This document shows positions 28,885 to 38,374 of a DNA stretch of 64,000 bases, in pieces. Below the pieces are notes generated by a model. It was given only the letters and a program-made list of their open reading frames with translations, was not told where the DNA came from and did not search any database. This DNA is from Sphingomonadales bacterium (GTDB lineage Bacteria; Pseudomonadota; Alphaproteobacteria; Sphingomonadales; Govanellaceae): contig JACFMS010000001.1 of assembly GCA_019455285.1 (NCBI GenBank), positions 172,581-236,580 on the forward strand, given 5' to 3'. The translations under genes were made by a program, and so were the position numbers. Within the stretch, counting starts at the first letter, position 1. The number at the start of each line of letters is the position of its first letter.

Positions 28885-29234
28885 CGCCGTTCGGTGAACG
28901 CATCCGCGCGCTCAGAGAAGCGCGCGGCTTGACCCAGGCGCAGATGGCCGCCGATCTCGGCATTTCCGCCGCCTACCTCTCGGCCCTGGAGCATGGCCGC
29001 CGCGGCCGACCGTCGTGGTCCTTGGTGCAGGCCATTCTCGGCTATTTTGAAATCATCTGGGACGAGGCCGAGGAGCTGCAGGAGCTGGCGCGCCTGTCGC
29101 ACCCCAAGCTCAGCATCGATACCGCCGGCTTGAGCCCCAAGGCGACGCTCATGGTCAATCGCCTGGCGCGCGATGTGGCCAAGCTCAATGACGATCAGTT
29201 GGATCGTCTGACGGCGATTCTCGACGAGAAATAA
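28881..29234 (+). CDS. XRE-family helix-turn-helix protein
   Basis: A 117-residue DNA-binding protein with an HTH-3 domain at about residues 5-62 (FGERIRALREARGLTQAQMAADLGIS). The C-terminal half is helical. It overlaps the Smr gene by 4 bp, so it is the last gene of the tim44-mltA-smr operon. Targets are unknown. Its stop is one base from the convergent stop of the CorC-type gene. Confidence 0.85.
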   Translation: MTPFGERIRALREARGLTQAQMAADLGISAAYLSALEHGRRGRPSWSLVQAILGYFEIIWDEAEELQELARLSHPKLSIDTAGLSPKATLMVNRLARDVAKLNDDQLDRLTAILDEK

Positions 29235-29235
29235 A

Positions 29236-30531
29236 TCAAATATCGTCACCGTGCGTCGCCACCGGCTTGGGCGGCGGCGTGATGCGCACCGAGGTGATCT
29301 GATTGCGTTGGCGGCGCAGCACTTCCAGTTTGAACTCGTTGACCTCGAACGCATCGCCGGGATTGGGAATACGTTCGGCGACATGCAGCACCAGGCCGGC
29401 GACGGTGGCAGCTTCTTCGTCCGGCAGCGACCAATCCATTTTGCGATTAAGCTCGCGGATATGCACCGTGCCGTCCACCGCAACGCTACCGTCCGGCCGC
29501 CGCCGCACGCCGGACATCAGGCGGTCGTGCTCGTCGGTAATGTCGCCGACGATTTCCTCCAGGATGTCTTCCAGCGTCACCATGCCCATCAGCGCGCCAT
29601 ATTCATCCACCACCAGCGCCAGGTGCGCGTGCCGGTCAAGAAAGGCGCCCAATTGTTCGCGTAAAGTTGTGGTTTCAGGAACAAACCAGGGCGCTGTCGC
29701 CAGCGTGCGGATATCGATCGCCGTTAAATCGCCTTTAGAGGTGCGATAGGCGCGCAAGACATCCTTGACGTTGATCACGCCAATGATGTTATCGGGATTA
29801 TCCTGCCATAACGGCAACCGGGTATAGGGGCAGGCGACAATTTGTTCAAACAAGACATCGATCGGCTCGTCGGCATCGATGGCGGTGATGTTGCTGCGGT
29901 GGATCATCACCTCGTCGAGCGTCACCTCATCGAGATCAAGAATGCTGCCCAGCATATCACGATGGGCTTTGATAAGGCCGCCTTCGCTGGCGTGCAGCTC
30001 GACCATGCCGCGGATTTCCTCATGGGCGGAAAGCACGTTCTGTTGCGCCGAGATATCAATGCCAAAGAGACGCAACGTCAAGCGCACGATGCGCTGCACG
30101 CCATTGACGACGGGGGCGAATAAGCGGGTTATGGTGAGCACATAAGGCGCCACCGCCAGCGCCAAGTGATCGGGATTGGAAATAGCGTAAGTCTTGGGCA
30201 GCACTTCCAAAAAAATCAGCACCAGCGCCGTCATGGCGATGGTGGCATAGGCCACGCCGGCGTCGCCGAACAAGTGGATGAACACGCTGGTGGCCAGGGC
30301 CGAGGCGGTGATGTTGACCAGATTGTTGCCCAAAAGCAGCGCGCCGATCAACGATTCCTTGTGCTGGATAAGACGGCGCACGGCGACGGCGCGGCGCGAT
30401 CCTTCACGGCTCAAGTGATGAATGCGCGCCCGCGACGCGGCGGTCAGCGCCGTCTCCGAGCCGGAAAAAAACGCCGATAGGAAGAGAAGGGCGCAGATGG
30501 CGATGATGGAAAAGATGATGGGCGTGTCCAT
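29236..30531 (-). CDS. HlyC/CorC family membrane protein (CNNM type)
   Basis: A 431-residue protein with an N-terminal DUF21/CNNM transmembrane domain (about 1-190), a pair of CBS domains with TRLPLWQDNPDNIIGVINVKDVLRAY in the middle, and a C-terminal CorC/HlyC transporter-associated domain (GSVAVDGTVHIRELNRKMDW). Such proteins are linked to Mg2+ or Co2+ homeostasis. Haemolysin activity is not implied. It lies 16 bp downstream of aroB, so read-through from aroKB is possible. Confidence 0.9.
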   Translation of the reverse strand: MDTPIIFSIIAICALLFLSAFFSGSETALTAASRARIHHLSREGSRRAVAVRRLIQHKESLIGALLLGNNLVNITASALATSVFIHLFGDAGVAYATIAMTALVLIFLEVLPKTYAISNPDHLALAVAPYVLTITRLFAPVVNGVQRIVRLTLRLFGIDISAQQNVLSAHEEIRGMVELHASEGGLIKAHRDMLGSILDLDEVTLDEVMIHRSNITAIDADEPIDVLFEQIVACPYTRLPLWQDNPDNIIGVINVKDVLRAYRTSKGDLTAIDIRTLATAPWFVPETTTLREQLGAFLDRHAHLALVVDEYGALMGMVTLEDILEEIVGDITDEHDRLMSGVRRRPDGSVAVDGTVHIRELNRKMDWSLPDEEAATVAGLVLHVAERIPNPGDAFEVNEFKLEVLRRQRNQITSVRITPPPKPVATHGDDI

Positions 30532-30547
30532 GGCTTAAGAGCGGGCT

Positions 30548-31675
30548 TTACGCCTCCACAAAAGCGGTCAGGGTTTGCCGCAGCGCGTCTTCCGGCACGT
30601 CGCGGCTTAAAAACGCCCGACCGATGCCGTGGGCGAGCACGAACGTCAAACGCCCGCCGGCGACTTTTTTATCCTGATCCATATGGCGGCGCAGGGCGTC
30701 AACGCCAAGCGGCGCGCCGATGTCGCTGGCCGTGACCGGCAAGGCGGCGGCTTGCAAATGCTGACGCACCCGCGTCGCGTCGGAAGCGGGGCAAAGACCG
30801 AGGCGCACGGAAAGCTCGAACGCCAACACCATGCCGGCGGCCACCGCCTCGCCATGCAGCAGCCGGTCGGAAAATCCCAACTCCGCTTCCAGCGCATGGC
30901 CGAAGGTATGGCCGAGATTAAGGAGCGCGCGCCGTCCCGCCTCGCGCTCATCCTCGGCGACGATATCCGCCTTCATGCGGCAACTGGCGACCACCGCGCG
31001 CATCACCGCCGCCGGCTCCAGCGCCAGCACCTTTTGGCCATGGGCTTCGAGCCAGTTGAAGAACACCGCATCGCCGAGAAGGCCGTATTTCACCACCTCG
31101 GCGTAACCGGCGCGCAATTCCCGCGCCGGCAGGGTAGTGAGCGCGTCGATATCGGCCAACACCAGACGGGGCTGATGGAAGGCGCCCACCAGGTTCTTGC
31201 CATGGCGGGTGTTGATGCCGGTCTTGCCGCCCACCGAGCTATCGACTTGCGCCAGCAAGGTGGTCGGCACTTGAATGAAATCGACGCCGCGCCGCAAGAT
31301 GCTGGCGGCAAAGCCGGTAAGATCGCCGATAACGCCGCCGCCCAAGGCCATGATCACGTCGCCGCGCTCGACGGCGAGCGACAGCAGGCGATCAATGAGC
31401 GTCTCCAAGCCGGCGAAGGATTTCGATCCCTCGCCCGGCGGCACGGTCACCGTTTCGGCGGCGATGCCTTCTCGTCGCAAGCCGGCGATCAAAACATCAA
31501 GATGCAAGCGCGCCACCGTCTCATCGCTGACGATGACGGTGCGGCGTTGCGTGAGCAGCGGCGCCACATAGCGTCCGGCATCCTTCAAGATGCCGGGACC
31601 GACGATGATATCATAACCGCGCGCGCCCAAGCCGACGCGCACGATTTCTTGGCTGACGGCGGCAATGGCGGTCAT
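30548..31675 (-). CDS. aroB: 3-dehydroquinate synthase
   Basis: A 375-residue AroB that converts DAHP to 3-dehydroquinate using NAD+ and a divalent metal. Motifs: [40 protein letters not shown] and the metal-ligand region [12 protein letters not shown]. The start overlaps the aroK stop by 4 bp, giving the common aroK-aroB operon. Confidence 0.95.
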   Translation of the reverse strand: MTAIAAVSQEIVRVGLGARGYDIIVGPGILKDAGRYVAPLLTQRRTVIVSDETVARLHLDVLIAGLRREGIAAETVTVPPGEGSKSFAGLETLIDRLLSLAVERGDVIMALGGGVIGDLTGFAASILRRGVDFIQVPTTLLAQVDSSVGGKTGINTRHGKNLVGAFHQPRLVLADIDALTTLPARELRAGYAEVVKYGLLGDAVFFNWLEAHGQKVLALEPAAVMRAVVASCRMKADIVAEDEREAGRRALLNLGHTFGHALEAELGFSDRLLHGEAVAAGMVLAFELSVRLGLCPASDATRVRQHLQAAALPVTASDIGAPLGVDALRRHMDQDKKVAGGRLTFVLAHGIGRAFLSRDVPEDALRQTLTAFVEA

Positions 31676-32247
31676 TGGGCGGCGCTCATGGCGGCGTTCA
31701 GCGCGCGGATGATGGCGTCGACGACGTTGTCATGGGGACCGCTGCCGCTTTCCACCGTAATGTCCGCCTCGGCGTAGATGGGATAACGCTCGCTGGCCAG
31801 ACGTTCCAACGTCTGGCGGGGATCGCCGGTATTCAACAGCGGCCGGGTGTTGCGCCGCGCGGTGCGTTCAACCAGCAGATCGACCGGCGCCTTCAGCCAC
31901 ACCGAACGGCCAACCTCCTTGATGCGCGCACGGGTCTTGGGATCGATGAAAGCGCCGCCGCCGGTGGCCAGCACCTGCGGCCGTTCCTTCAACAACCGGG
32001 CGATGACCCGCCGTTCGCCCTGGCGGAACTCGGCCTCGCCGAAATCGGCGAAGATCTCCGACACCGTGCGGCCCGCCGCCGCCTCGATCTCGGCGTCGGT
32101 ATCGACGAAAGGCACGCCGAGCCGCGCCGCCAGTCGCCGGCCAATGGTGGTCTTGCCGGCTCCCATCAGACCCACCAGCACCACCGAACGATCAAGCTTG
32201 TGGAGGAGCTTGACGGCGGATTTGCGGTCGGGGTCAGTGTTGTCCAT
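31672..32247 (-). CDS. aroK: shikimate kinase
   Basis: An AroK of 191 residues from the ATG at 32247; the frame is open with TTG (32283) and GTG (32271) alternatives and no clear ribosome site at any. Walker [37 protein letters not shown] (in parts) and the ATGGGAF motif are intact. It phosphorylates shikimate at the 3-OH. It is divergent from the small-membrane-protein/xerD operon. Confidence 0.92.
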   Translation of the reverse strand: MDNTDPDRKSAVKLLHKLDRSVVLVGLMGAGKTTIGRRLAARLGVPFVDTDAEIEAAAGRTVSEIFADFGEAEFRQGERRVIARLLKERPQVLATGGGAFIDPKTRARIKEVGRSVWLKAPVDLLVERTARRNTRPLLNTGDPRQTLERLASERYPIYAEADITVESGSGPHDNVVDAIIRALNAAMSAAQ

Positions 32248-32371
32248 AACTGCGGCAAGCGACTGTTTCACAGGAGTTCTCAAGTTTTTCCGGCGACTGC
32301 CGCCGTCAAGCTGCGGCCATGATTACATAGGTGCTAGCGTCTTTTCCAGGGGCGGCGAGGCCATTGAGCCG

Positions 32372-32399
32372 TTGCCCGCCCCAAGAGCCTCGCTATAAT
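32372..32399 (+). promoter_or_regulatory. candidate sigma-70 promoter for the small-protein/xerD operon
   Basis: TTGCCC at 32372-32377 and a perfect TATAAT at 32394-32399 are 16 bp apart. Transcription would start near 32406, leaving a 5' leader of about 75 nt before the small ORF. Confidence 0.5.
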
Positions 32400-32480
32400 C
32401 TCAAGACCATCTTGCGGCGGGTAGCAACCCTGTCGCAGTCCTTTCAACCACTGCAGCCATCGGGAAATAGGTATCGCAAA

Positions 32481-32621
32481 ATGGGTCGTCTGTGGCTAGT
32501 GATCTTTGTCTTGCTTCTGCTGGTAATCGGGGGCGGCGCTGTGTTCTTGCTGTACTGGGACATTCCCGCGCCGAGCCAGAAAGTGGAAAAGGTGCTGCCG
32601 GATGACGCCTTTCCCGAGTAG
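32481..32621 (+). CDS. small single-pass membrane protein (46 aa)
   Basis: From the ATG at 32481 the protein has 46 residues: a basic start, one hydrophobic helix (WLVIFVLLLLVIGGGAVFLL) and a polar tail WDIPAPSQKVEKVLPDDAFPE. I recall similar short proteins ending in a WDIPAP-x-VEKVIPxDxFP tail in other alphaproteobacteria. The frame extends upstream to 32331, but that part reads like noncoding leader. Its end overlaps the next gene by 20 bp, which argues for coupled translation. Function is unknown. Confidence 0.7.
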   Translation: MGRLWLVIFVLLLLVIGGGAVFLLYWDIPAPSQKVEKVLPDDAFPE

Positions 32622-34368
32622 GCTCAGGGCGGCTCTCTCGGCTCTGGCCTTTACCCTCGCCCTGCCGGCCCTGGCGCAGGAAGCGCCGCCCGGCGCGCCG
32701 CGCTCAATCCTGCCGCCGGCGCTGGCCGAGGACGCGGCGTCCCCCGCCGATAGCGGCAGCCGGCCGCTGGTGGAGACCGGTAGCTTGACCCAGGGCAGCG
32801 CCGTGCGTCTCGGCATCCTGGATGCCGGCAGCGGCGGGTTTGACGACACGCTGTGGCGGGATACGCCGCCCGCCACGGTGACGACGTTGTTGCCCAATCT
32901 GCCCATCGCCCAGGGCTCGCCGGCTCTCCATGATCTCAACCGCCGCCTGCTATTGTCGGCGGCGCCCTTGACGCCGCAAGCTGGCGATGCCGAACGGACG
33001 GTGATCGCGGCGCGGTTGCGGCTATTGGCGGCGCGCGGCGATCTCGGCGGCCTGACGGCGCTGGCGGGCCGCGTCGGGCGGGAGCTTGAGGATGACGAGA
33101 TGGTGCGCCTCAAGACCACCGCCCTCTTGCTGGGCGAGGATTTCGAGGAGGCCTGCATAACCGCCAGCGACCAGGTCGGTCGCACTGCCGACGCCGAATG
33201 GCTGAAGCTGTTGGCCTTTTGCCGGGCGCTCAGCGGCGACCGCGCCGGGGCGGCGCTCGCCATCGAGCTGTTGCAGGAAACGGCGGTAGACGATCCGACC
33301 TTCTATCAATTGCTGAACGCCCGGCTGCAGCCGTCGGACGCGCTCGTCAAGCTCAAAAGCCTGCGCTCGGCGTCGCCGCTGGTGCTGGCCATGGCGCTGG
33401 AGCAGGGCGCGGCGCTGCCCGAGGATACGCTGGACGATGCCGCACCGCTGGTGCTGGCCAAGCTGGCGGCGACGCCGGCCTTGGCCATCGAGAAGCGGCT
33501 GCAGGCGGCCCGCGCGGTGGCCGAGTTGGGCGGCATGCCCGCCGATCGTCTGCGCGAGATCTACGCCGCCGCGCCGTTCTCCAAGCTTGACCGTATTGGC
33601 GCGGCGTTGATCGCCGCCGAGCTGCCCCCTGCGCTCGCCGATGCGCTCCTCTACCAGGGGATCGTTGCCGCAAACAATGGCGCGGAGCGCGCCCGCATGG
33701 TGCAGGCGGCATCGCTCCTGGCGGCGTCTCAGCGCGCCTTGCCGGCCCTCGCCTACCTCGTTGCCGACGCTGTGGCCGAGATTGCGCCAACGCCGGAGAC
33801 CTTGCCGGCGGCGGCGGATATCACCCGCCTGCTGCTGTTGGCCGGCCGGTCGCAAGAGGCCGCCCTGTGGTATGCGGCGCTGCGCGCGACGGCCAGCGGC
33901 GGCGACGGCAAGGCCACCGCGACGCTGATCGATCTGTGGCCGCTGGCGATCGTCGGCGCCGCCGCGGACGCGGCCTCCTTCTCACCGGAGATCCTCGATT
34001 TGTGGCGGCAGAACCGGCAGGCGCTGGATGAGGATGCGCGCCGACAGCAGGAGTTGACGCTGTTTACCCTTCTCGAGGCCCTGGGCTATGCGGTGCCGGA
34101 GATTGCTTGGGCGGGGTTGAGCGGCGATGCCGCCGCCCGCGCTGAAGCGCCGCCCAGCGATCCCATATGGACCGGCATGATCGAGGCCGCGGCCGGCGGC
34201 CGGGTGGGCGAAACGGTGCTGTCCGCCGCCATCGTCTGCGCCAAAGGGGGGCCGGCGGCCACGCCGCCGCTTCTCATGGCCTCGGTGGTGCGCGCGCTGA
34301 AGGACGTGGGGCTGGAGGCCGACGCCCGCCGACTGGCGATCGAGGCGCTGGTCGCCCGCGGCTTTTAA
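32602..34368 (+). CDS. exported helical-repeat protein of unknown function
   Basis: A 588-residue protein with a signal peptide (residues 1-25, cleavage probable after ALPALA). After a low-complexity linker the rest is almost entirely alpha-helical and Ala/Leu-rich, with recurring pairs of short helices that look like TPR or other solenoid repeats. No catalytic motif is visible. It is sandwiched between the 46-aa membrane protein and xerD; alphaproteobacterial homologues at this place are annotated as hypothetical. A periplasmic scaffold role is only a guess. Confidence 0.78.
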   Translation: MTPFPSRLRAALSALAFTLALPALAQEAPPGAPRSILPPALAEDAASPADSGSRPLVETGSLTQGSAVRLGILDAGSGGFDDTLWRDTPPATVTTLLPNLPIAQGSPALHDLNRRLLLSAAPLTPQAGDAERTVIAARLRLLAARGDLGGLTALAGRVGRELEDDEMVRLKTTALLLGEDFEEACITASDQVGRTADAEWLKLLAFCRALSGDRAGAALAIELLQETAVDDPTFYQLLNARLQPSDALVKLKSLRSASPLVLAMALEQGAALPEDTLDDAAPLVLAKLAATPALAIEKRLQAARAVAELGGMPADRLREIYAAAPFSKLDRIGAALIAAELPPALADALLYQGIVAANNGAERARMVQAASLLAASQRALPALAYLVADAVAEIAPTPETLPAAADITRLLLLAGRSQEAALWYAALRATASGGDGKATATLIDLWPLAIVGAAADAASFSPEILDLWRQNRQALDEDARRQQELTLFTLLEALGYAVPEIAWAGLSGDAAARAEAPPSDPIWTGMIEAAAGGRVGETVLSAAIVCAKGGPAATPPLLMASVVRALKDVGLEADARRLAIEALVARGF

Positions 34369-34369
34369 G

Positions 34370-35326
34370 ATGGGCGACGACGCGCTGTTGATCGAAAGCT
34401 TCCTGGAAATGCTGATGGCCGAGCGCGGCATGGCGCGAAACAGCGTCGAGGCCTACCGCCGCGATCTTGCCCACGCCGCGCAGTACCTCAAAGGGCGCGG
34501 CGGCAATTTCAAGTCGGCAACGGACGCCGATTGGCGCGGCTATCTGGCGGCGCTGGCTGAACAGGGCTTCGGCGCCGCCACCGCCGCGCGGCGCACCTCC
34601 AGCCTGCGTCAGTTCTATAAATTCCTCTACGGCGAGACGATCCGCGCCGACAATCCCACCGCTACCCTCGACAGCCCGCGCCGTGGCCGTCCGCTGCCGA
34701 AAATCCTCAGCGAAGGCGATGTCGAGCGCTTGTTGGACGCCGCCGCGGCGGCAGTGGCCACGGCGGAAACGCCGGCTGAGGCGTTTCGCGCCGAGCGCCT
34801 GCTGACGCTATTGGAGGTGCTCTACGCCACTGGCCTGCGGGTCAGCGAGCTGGTGTCGCTGCCGGTCACGGCGGTGGCCGCCGGCCGGCCATTTTTGTTC
34901 GTGCGCGGCAAAGGCGGCAAGGAGCGCGGGGTGCCGTTGTCGGAGCGCGCCCGCGACGCCATAGCCCGCTATCTGCCATTGCGCGCCGCCACGCCCTATA
35001 AAAAAAGTCCCTGGCTGTTCCCCTCCCGCGCCGCGGCGGGGTACCTCACGCGCCAGCAGTTCGCACTTCTGTTGAAGGATTTGGCCGGCAGCGCCGGACT
35101 GAAGGGCAAGACCCTGTCGCCCCACACCCTGCGCCACGCCTTCGCCACTCACTTGCTGGCCCACGGCGCGGACCTGCGGGCGGTACAGAAGATGCTGGGC
35201 CATGCCGATATTTCCACCACCCAGATCTACACCCATGTGCTTGCCGAGCGGATGCGGGCGCTGGTGGAATCCGCCCATCCCCTGGCCAAGGGGCGCAAGA
35301 TTGACAAGGGTAAGGCGGCACATTAG
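34370..35326 (+). CDS. xerD: tyrosine recombinase XerD
   Basis: A 318-residue site-specific recombinase that with XerC resolves chromosome dimers at dif. Catalytic residues: Arg157 (TGLRVSEL), His252 and Arg255 (HTLRH), His278 (LGHADIS) and nucleophile Tyr287 (TQIYTHV). The N-terminal SAM-like DNA-binding domain is present. The ATG begins one base after the previous stop. The XerD rather than XerC call rests on sequence feel and on the accA neighbour. Confidence 0.9.
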   Translation: MGDDALLIESFLEMLMAERGMARNSVEAYRRDLAHAAQYLKGRGGNFKSATDADWRGYLAALAEQGFGAATAARRTSSLRQFYKFLYGETIRADNPTATLDSPRRGRPLPKILSEGDVERLLDAAAAAVATAETPAEAFRAERLLTLLEVLYATGLRVSELVSLPVTAVAAGRPFLFVRGKGGKERGVPLSERARDAIARYLPLRAATPYKKSPWLFPSRAAAGYLTRQQFALLLKDLAGSAGLKGKTLSPHTLRHAFATHLLAHGADLRAVQKMLGHADISTTQIYTHVLAERMRALVESAHPLAKGRKIDKGKAAH

Positions 35327-35386
35327 CGTGCCGGGGTTTGCAAAAAGCCCGGCTTGTGGCGGGCCATCGGGGTAAGTTCACAACCT

Positions 35387-36343
35387 ATGATCGCTTTTCT
35401 CGATTTCGAGAAGCCCATTGCCGAGCTTGAAGGCCAAATCCGCGAGCTGAAGGCGATGTCGCCGGGCAGCGGGGTTAGCGTCGAGGAAGAAATTCGCCGG
35501 CTTGAAGTCAAGCTGCAAAAGCTGTTGAAGGCTACCTACGCCAAGCTCACGCCGTGGCAGAAAACCCAGGTCGCCCGCCATCCCGACCGGCCGCATTTTC
35601 CCGACTATGTACAGGGCCTTATTCAGGATTTCATGCCGCTGTCCGGCGACCGGGCGTTTGCCGACGATCCGGCCATCAGCGGCGGCATCGGCCGTTTTCG
35701 TGGCCGCTCGGTGATGGTCATCGGCCACGAGAAGGGCGAGGACACGCAAAGCCGCATCCGCCACAATTTCGGCATGGCGCGGCCGGAAGGCTACCGCAAG
35801 GCGATTCGGCTGATGGAAATGGCGGCACGCTTCGAGCTGCCCATCGTCACCTTCGTCGATACCCCGGGCGCTTATCCCGGCGTCGGGGCCGAGGAGCGGG
35901 GGCAGGCGGAAGCCATTGCCCGCTCCACCGAAACCTGCCTGTCGGTGGGCACGCCCCTGGTGTCGGTAATCGTCGGCGAGGGCGGTTCGGGCGGCGCGGT
36001 GGCGCTGGCCTCGGGCAATCGCGTGCTGATGTTCGAGCACGCCATCTATTCGGTGATTTCTCCGGAAGGCTGCGCTTCGATCCTGTGGCGCACGGCGGAT
36101 AAGGCCAAGGAGGCGGCCGAGGCATTGAAAATCACCGCTCAGGATCTCTTGAAACTCAAAGTAATCGACGAGATTGTGTCCGAACCGGTGGGCGGCGCCC
36201 AGCGCAACAAGGCGGCGGCGGTCAAATCCCTGGGCGACGCCATCGAGCGGGCCTTGAATGACCTGGTGGACTTGTCGCCCGACAAGCTGCGTCAATTGCG
36301 GCGGGAAAAATTCATCGCCATGGGCGCCGTGGCGCTCAGTTAG
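35387..36343 (+). CDS. accA: acetyl-CoA carboxylase carboxyltransferase subunit alpha
   Basis: A 318-residue AccA, the alpha half of the carboxyltransferase that makes malonyl-CoA for fatty acid synthesis. The family start [18 protein letters not shown] at 35387 is used instead of the open upstream extension. The crotonase-fold core includes [19 protein letters not shown] and [12 protein letters not shown]. The ribosome site is weak (GGGG 14 bases away). xerD-accA adjacency is common in alphaproteobacteria. Confidence 0.95.
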   Translation: MIAFLDFEKPIAELEGQIRELKAMSPGSGVSVEEEIRRLEVKLQKLLKATYAKLTPWQKTQVARHPDRPHFPDYVQGLIQDFMPLSGDRAFADDPAISGGIGRFRGRSVMVIGHEKGEDTQSRIRHNFGMARPEGYRKAIRLMEMAARFELPIVTFVDTPGAYPGVGAEERGQAEAIARSTETCLSVGTPLVSVIVGEGGSGGAVALASGNRVLMFEHAIYSVISPEGCASILWRTADKAKEAAEALKITAQDLLKLKVIDEIVSEPVGGAQRNKAAAVKSLGDAIERALNDLVDLSPDKLRQLRREKFIAMGAVALS

Positions 36344-36384
36344 AGTAAATTGCGGTCAGGCATATCCGCTTTCAATGTGTGATC

Positions 36385-36410
36385 TTCATCCTCGCGAAAG
36401 CTGGGATGAC
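36385..36410. repeat. single-hairpin remnant of the palindromic repeat family
   Basis: TTCATCCTCGCGAAAGC then TGGGATGAC forms a small hairpin and resembles one arm of the 40752-40821 and 9448-9518 elements. It lies in the 112-bp gap between the convergent accA and DUF4167 genes and may serve as a terminator hairpin. Confidence 0.55.
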
Positions 36411-36455
36411 AGTGAAAAATACGATTTTTTCTCTATTCCGCTTGGACGCGGTTGA

Positions 36456-37277
36456 TCAGACCGTTGGATCGGTGACCGGTACCTTGCGCGGCCGGCCGCG
36501 ACGGCGCGGCGCGGCGGCCGGTTCGGCGCCATCGGCATCGGCTTCCGTCGCAAAGGCCGGCTCTTCCGGTTGCGCCAAGAGCGGCGCTTCGACGATTTTG
36601 CGCGGCCGTCCGCGCGGCCGTTTGACGCCCGGTTCGGCATCGCTCTCCAAGGGAGTATCGGCCAATATCGGCGGCGTGACTTCGACGGCCGGCGCAGTCG
36701 GTGCTACCGGTTGATCAAGATTGCTCAACAGCGACGGCTGAACGGCAGGCCGGGCCGCCACCGTGCGCAAGACGCCGTCATTGAGCCCAACGACGGGCGG
36801 CTGGGGCGTAGTCGGCGCCGGTGGCGGTGGCGGCGCTTCCGCTACCGCCGGTTCGGCAAAGTCCATCTCGCCGCCGTCATCCGCGCCGTCACCGCTGCGC
36901 TCGGCCATATCGCGGCGCTGCTGGCTGTCGAAATCGAAAGCGCCGTTTTCCGCCGCTACACGGTAGTAATGATCGGCGAACTGGCCGTAGGCTTCCGACA
37001 AGATCGGGTCGCTGGCGTGGGTTTCCCGTGAGGCCGCCTTGTAGCGTTCGTACAACTGCACCGCGGTGCCGCGCACCTTGCCCTCCGGGCCGTTGCTATC
37101 GAACTGGCGGTTGAGCGCACCCAGATTGCGGCGATGCCGCCCTTGGCCGTGCTGTTGGTGGGACTGGCCCTGCCCGTTGCCCTGTCCGTTGCCGTGACGA
37201 TGGCCGCCACCGTGGCCCATGGGCCGCATGGACCCGTTGCGGCCTCTGCCGCGGCGTGGATTTTGTCCTTTTCTCAT
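36456..37277 (-). CDS. DUF4167 protein with AT-hook-like tails
   Basis: A 273-residue protein. The N-terminus is rich in Arg, Gly, His and Gln, followed by the DUF4167 core (about 45-115: RNLGALNRQFDSNGPEGKVRG, then VQLYERYKAASRE). A long Pro/Ala-rich linker follows. Two basic motifs with a GRP core, KRPRGRPRK (about 219-227) and RRRGRPRK (about 258-265), look like AT-hooks. DUF4167 proteins are common near prmC-prfA in alphaproteobacteria and their function is unknown. Nucleic-acid binding is inferred from composition only. Confidence 0.83.
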   Translation of the reverse strand: MRKGQNPRRGRGRNGSMRPMGHGGGHRHGNGQGNGQGQSHQQHGQGRHRRNLGALNRQFDSNGPEGKVRGTAVQLYERYKAASRETHASDPILSEAYGQFADHYYRVAAENGAFDFDSQQRRDMAERSGDGADDGGEMDFAEPAVAEAPPPPPAPTTPQPPVVGLNDGVLRTVAARPAVQPSLLSNLDQPVAPTAPAVEVTPPILADTPLESDAEPGVKRPRGRPRKIVEAPLLAQPEEPAFATEADADGAEPAAAPRRRGRPRKVPVTDPTV

Positions 37278-37414
37278 GAACGACTGCGTACCTTGCCAGA
37301 TAATTTATGGTTTGCGCACGATCCGAACGCGGGCGAGATGCGACCCGCTCAAGACGGATGTCGAGGCTGTTTCATCTTTGATCGCAATGTGTTGCTGGCT
37401 GATGGGGGCGCCCC

Positions 37415-37420
37415 ATTATA
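37415..37420 (-). promoter_or_regulatory. candidate -10 box upstream of the DUF4167 gene
   Basis: A perfect TATAAT on the minus strand lies 138 bp before the DUF4167 start, preceded by TTGCGT too close to be a -35. The rest of the 209-bp gap to prmC shows no gene. Confidence 0.35.
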
Positions 37421-37486
37421 AGCGGCGCCACGCAAATCACCTTTTGCCGGGCGTAGACTAACGCGCACGCCGCCATTTTCCAACCG

Positions 37487-38368
37487 TTATTTTGCACTGC
37501 CGCATAAATTTCCCGCTTCTTTCCGTAACACCAGCGCCCGCTCGATGCCGCCAAGGTCGCGCTGACAGTCAACGATTTCAAAGCCTTGGGCGCTCGCCAG
37601 GGCCGCCACCGCCGGCCGCTGCCCGGCCCCCAGCTCCAGCGCCACGATGCCACCGGGCGTCAGATGGCGGGCGCATAAAGGCAGAAGAATGCGATAGGCG
37701 TCGAGCCCGTCCGTGCCGGCGAAAAGCGCCTCCGCCGGCTCGTAAAGCGCCACTTCCGGCGGCAGCGCCGCCTTGTCGGAAAGCGCGATGTAGGGCGGGT
37801 TGGAGACGATAAGATCGAATACGTCGGCGTCCTTCAGCGCGCCGGTCCAATCGCCAACGACGATGCGGGCACGGTGGTCAAGCCCCAGGCGACGGGCGTT
37901 CTCGCCGGCCACCGCCGCCGCCGCTGGGCTTTTCTCGATGCCGACGCCGCTGGCGTTGGGCAGCTCATAGAGGAGCGACAGCAGCAGACAGCCGGTGCCG
38001 GTCCCCAGATCCAACAGCCGTAGCGGCGCGGCGCGCTCGGCAACCTGGGCCAATGCCGCCTCGACCACCGTCTCGCTGTCAGGACGCGGTGCGAGCGTCG
38101 CCGCGCTGACGCGAAACGGCAGGCTCCAGAACTCCCGCTCGCCCAGGATATGGGAGATCGGCTCGCGGGCGCGCCGCCGCGCCAGCAAAGCATTGAAGAC
38201 GTCGAGCACGGCGGCCGATACCTCGCGCTGCGGATCGGTGATCAGCGCTGCTCGTTCGCAGCCCTTGGCGGCGGCCAGCAGCAGCAAGGCGTCGCCGCGG
38301 GCAGACTCGACACCCGCCGCGGTCAAGTCCCGCGTCGCCTCGGCGATGATATCGCGCACCGTGGCCAT
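37487..38368 (-). CDS. prmC: peptide chain release factor N5-glutamine methyltransferase
   Basis: A 293-residue HemK/PrmC that methylates the Gln of the GGQ motif in release factors. SAM motif I LLDLGTGTGCLLLSLL and the catalytic NPPY in IVSNPPYIALSDKAALPPEV (in parts) are intact. It follows its substrate gene prfA by 6 bp, the usual pairing. Confidence 0.95.
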   Translation of the reverse strand: MATVRDIIAEATRDLTAAGVESARGDALLLLAAAKGCERAALITDPQREVSAAVLDVFNALLARRRAREPISHILGEREFWSLPFRVSAATLAPRPDSETVVEAALAQVAERAAPLRLLDLGTGTGCLLLSLLYELPNASGVGIEKSPAAAAVAGENARRLGLDHRARIVVGDWTGALKDADVFDLIVSNPPYIALSDKAALPPEVALYEPAEALFAGTDGLDAYRILLPLCARHLTPGGIVALELGAGQRPAVAALASAQGFEIVDCQRDLGGIERALVLRKEAGNLCGSAK

Positions 38369-38374
38369 GAAGGG

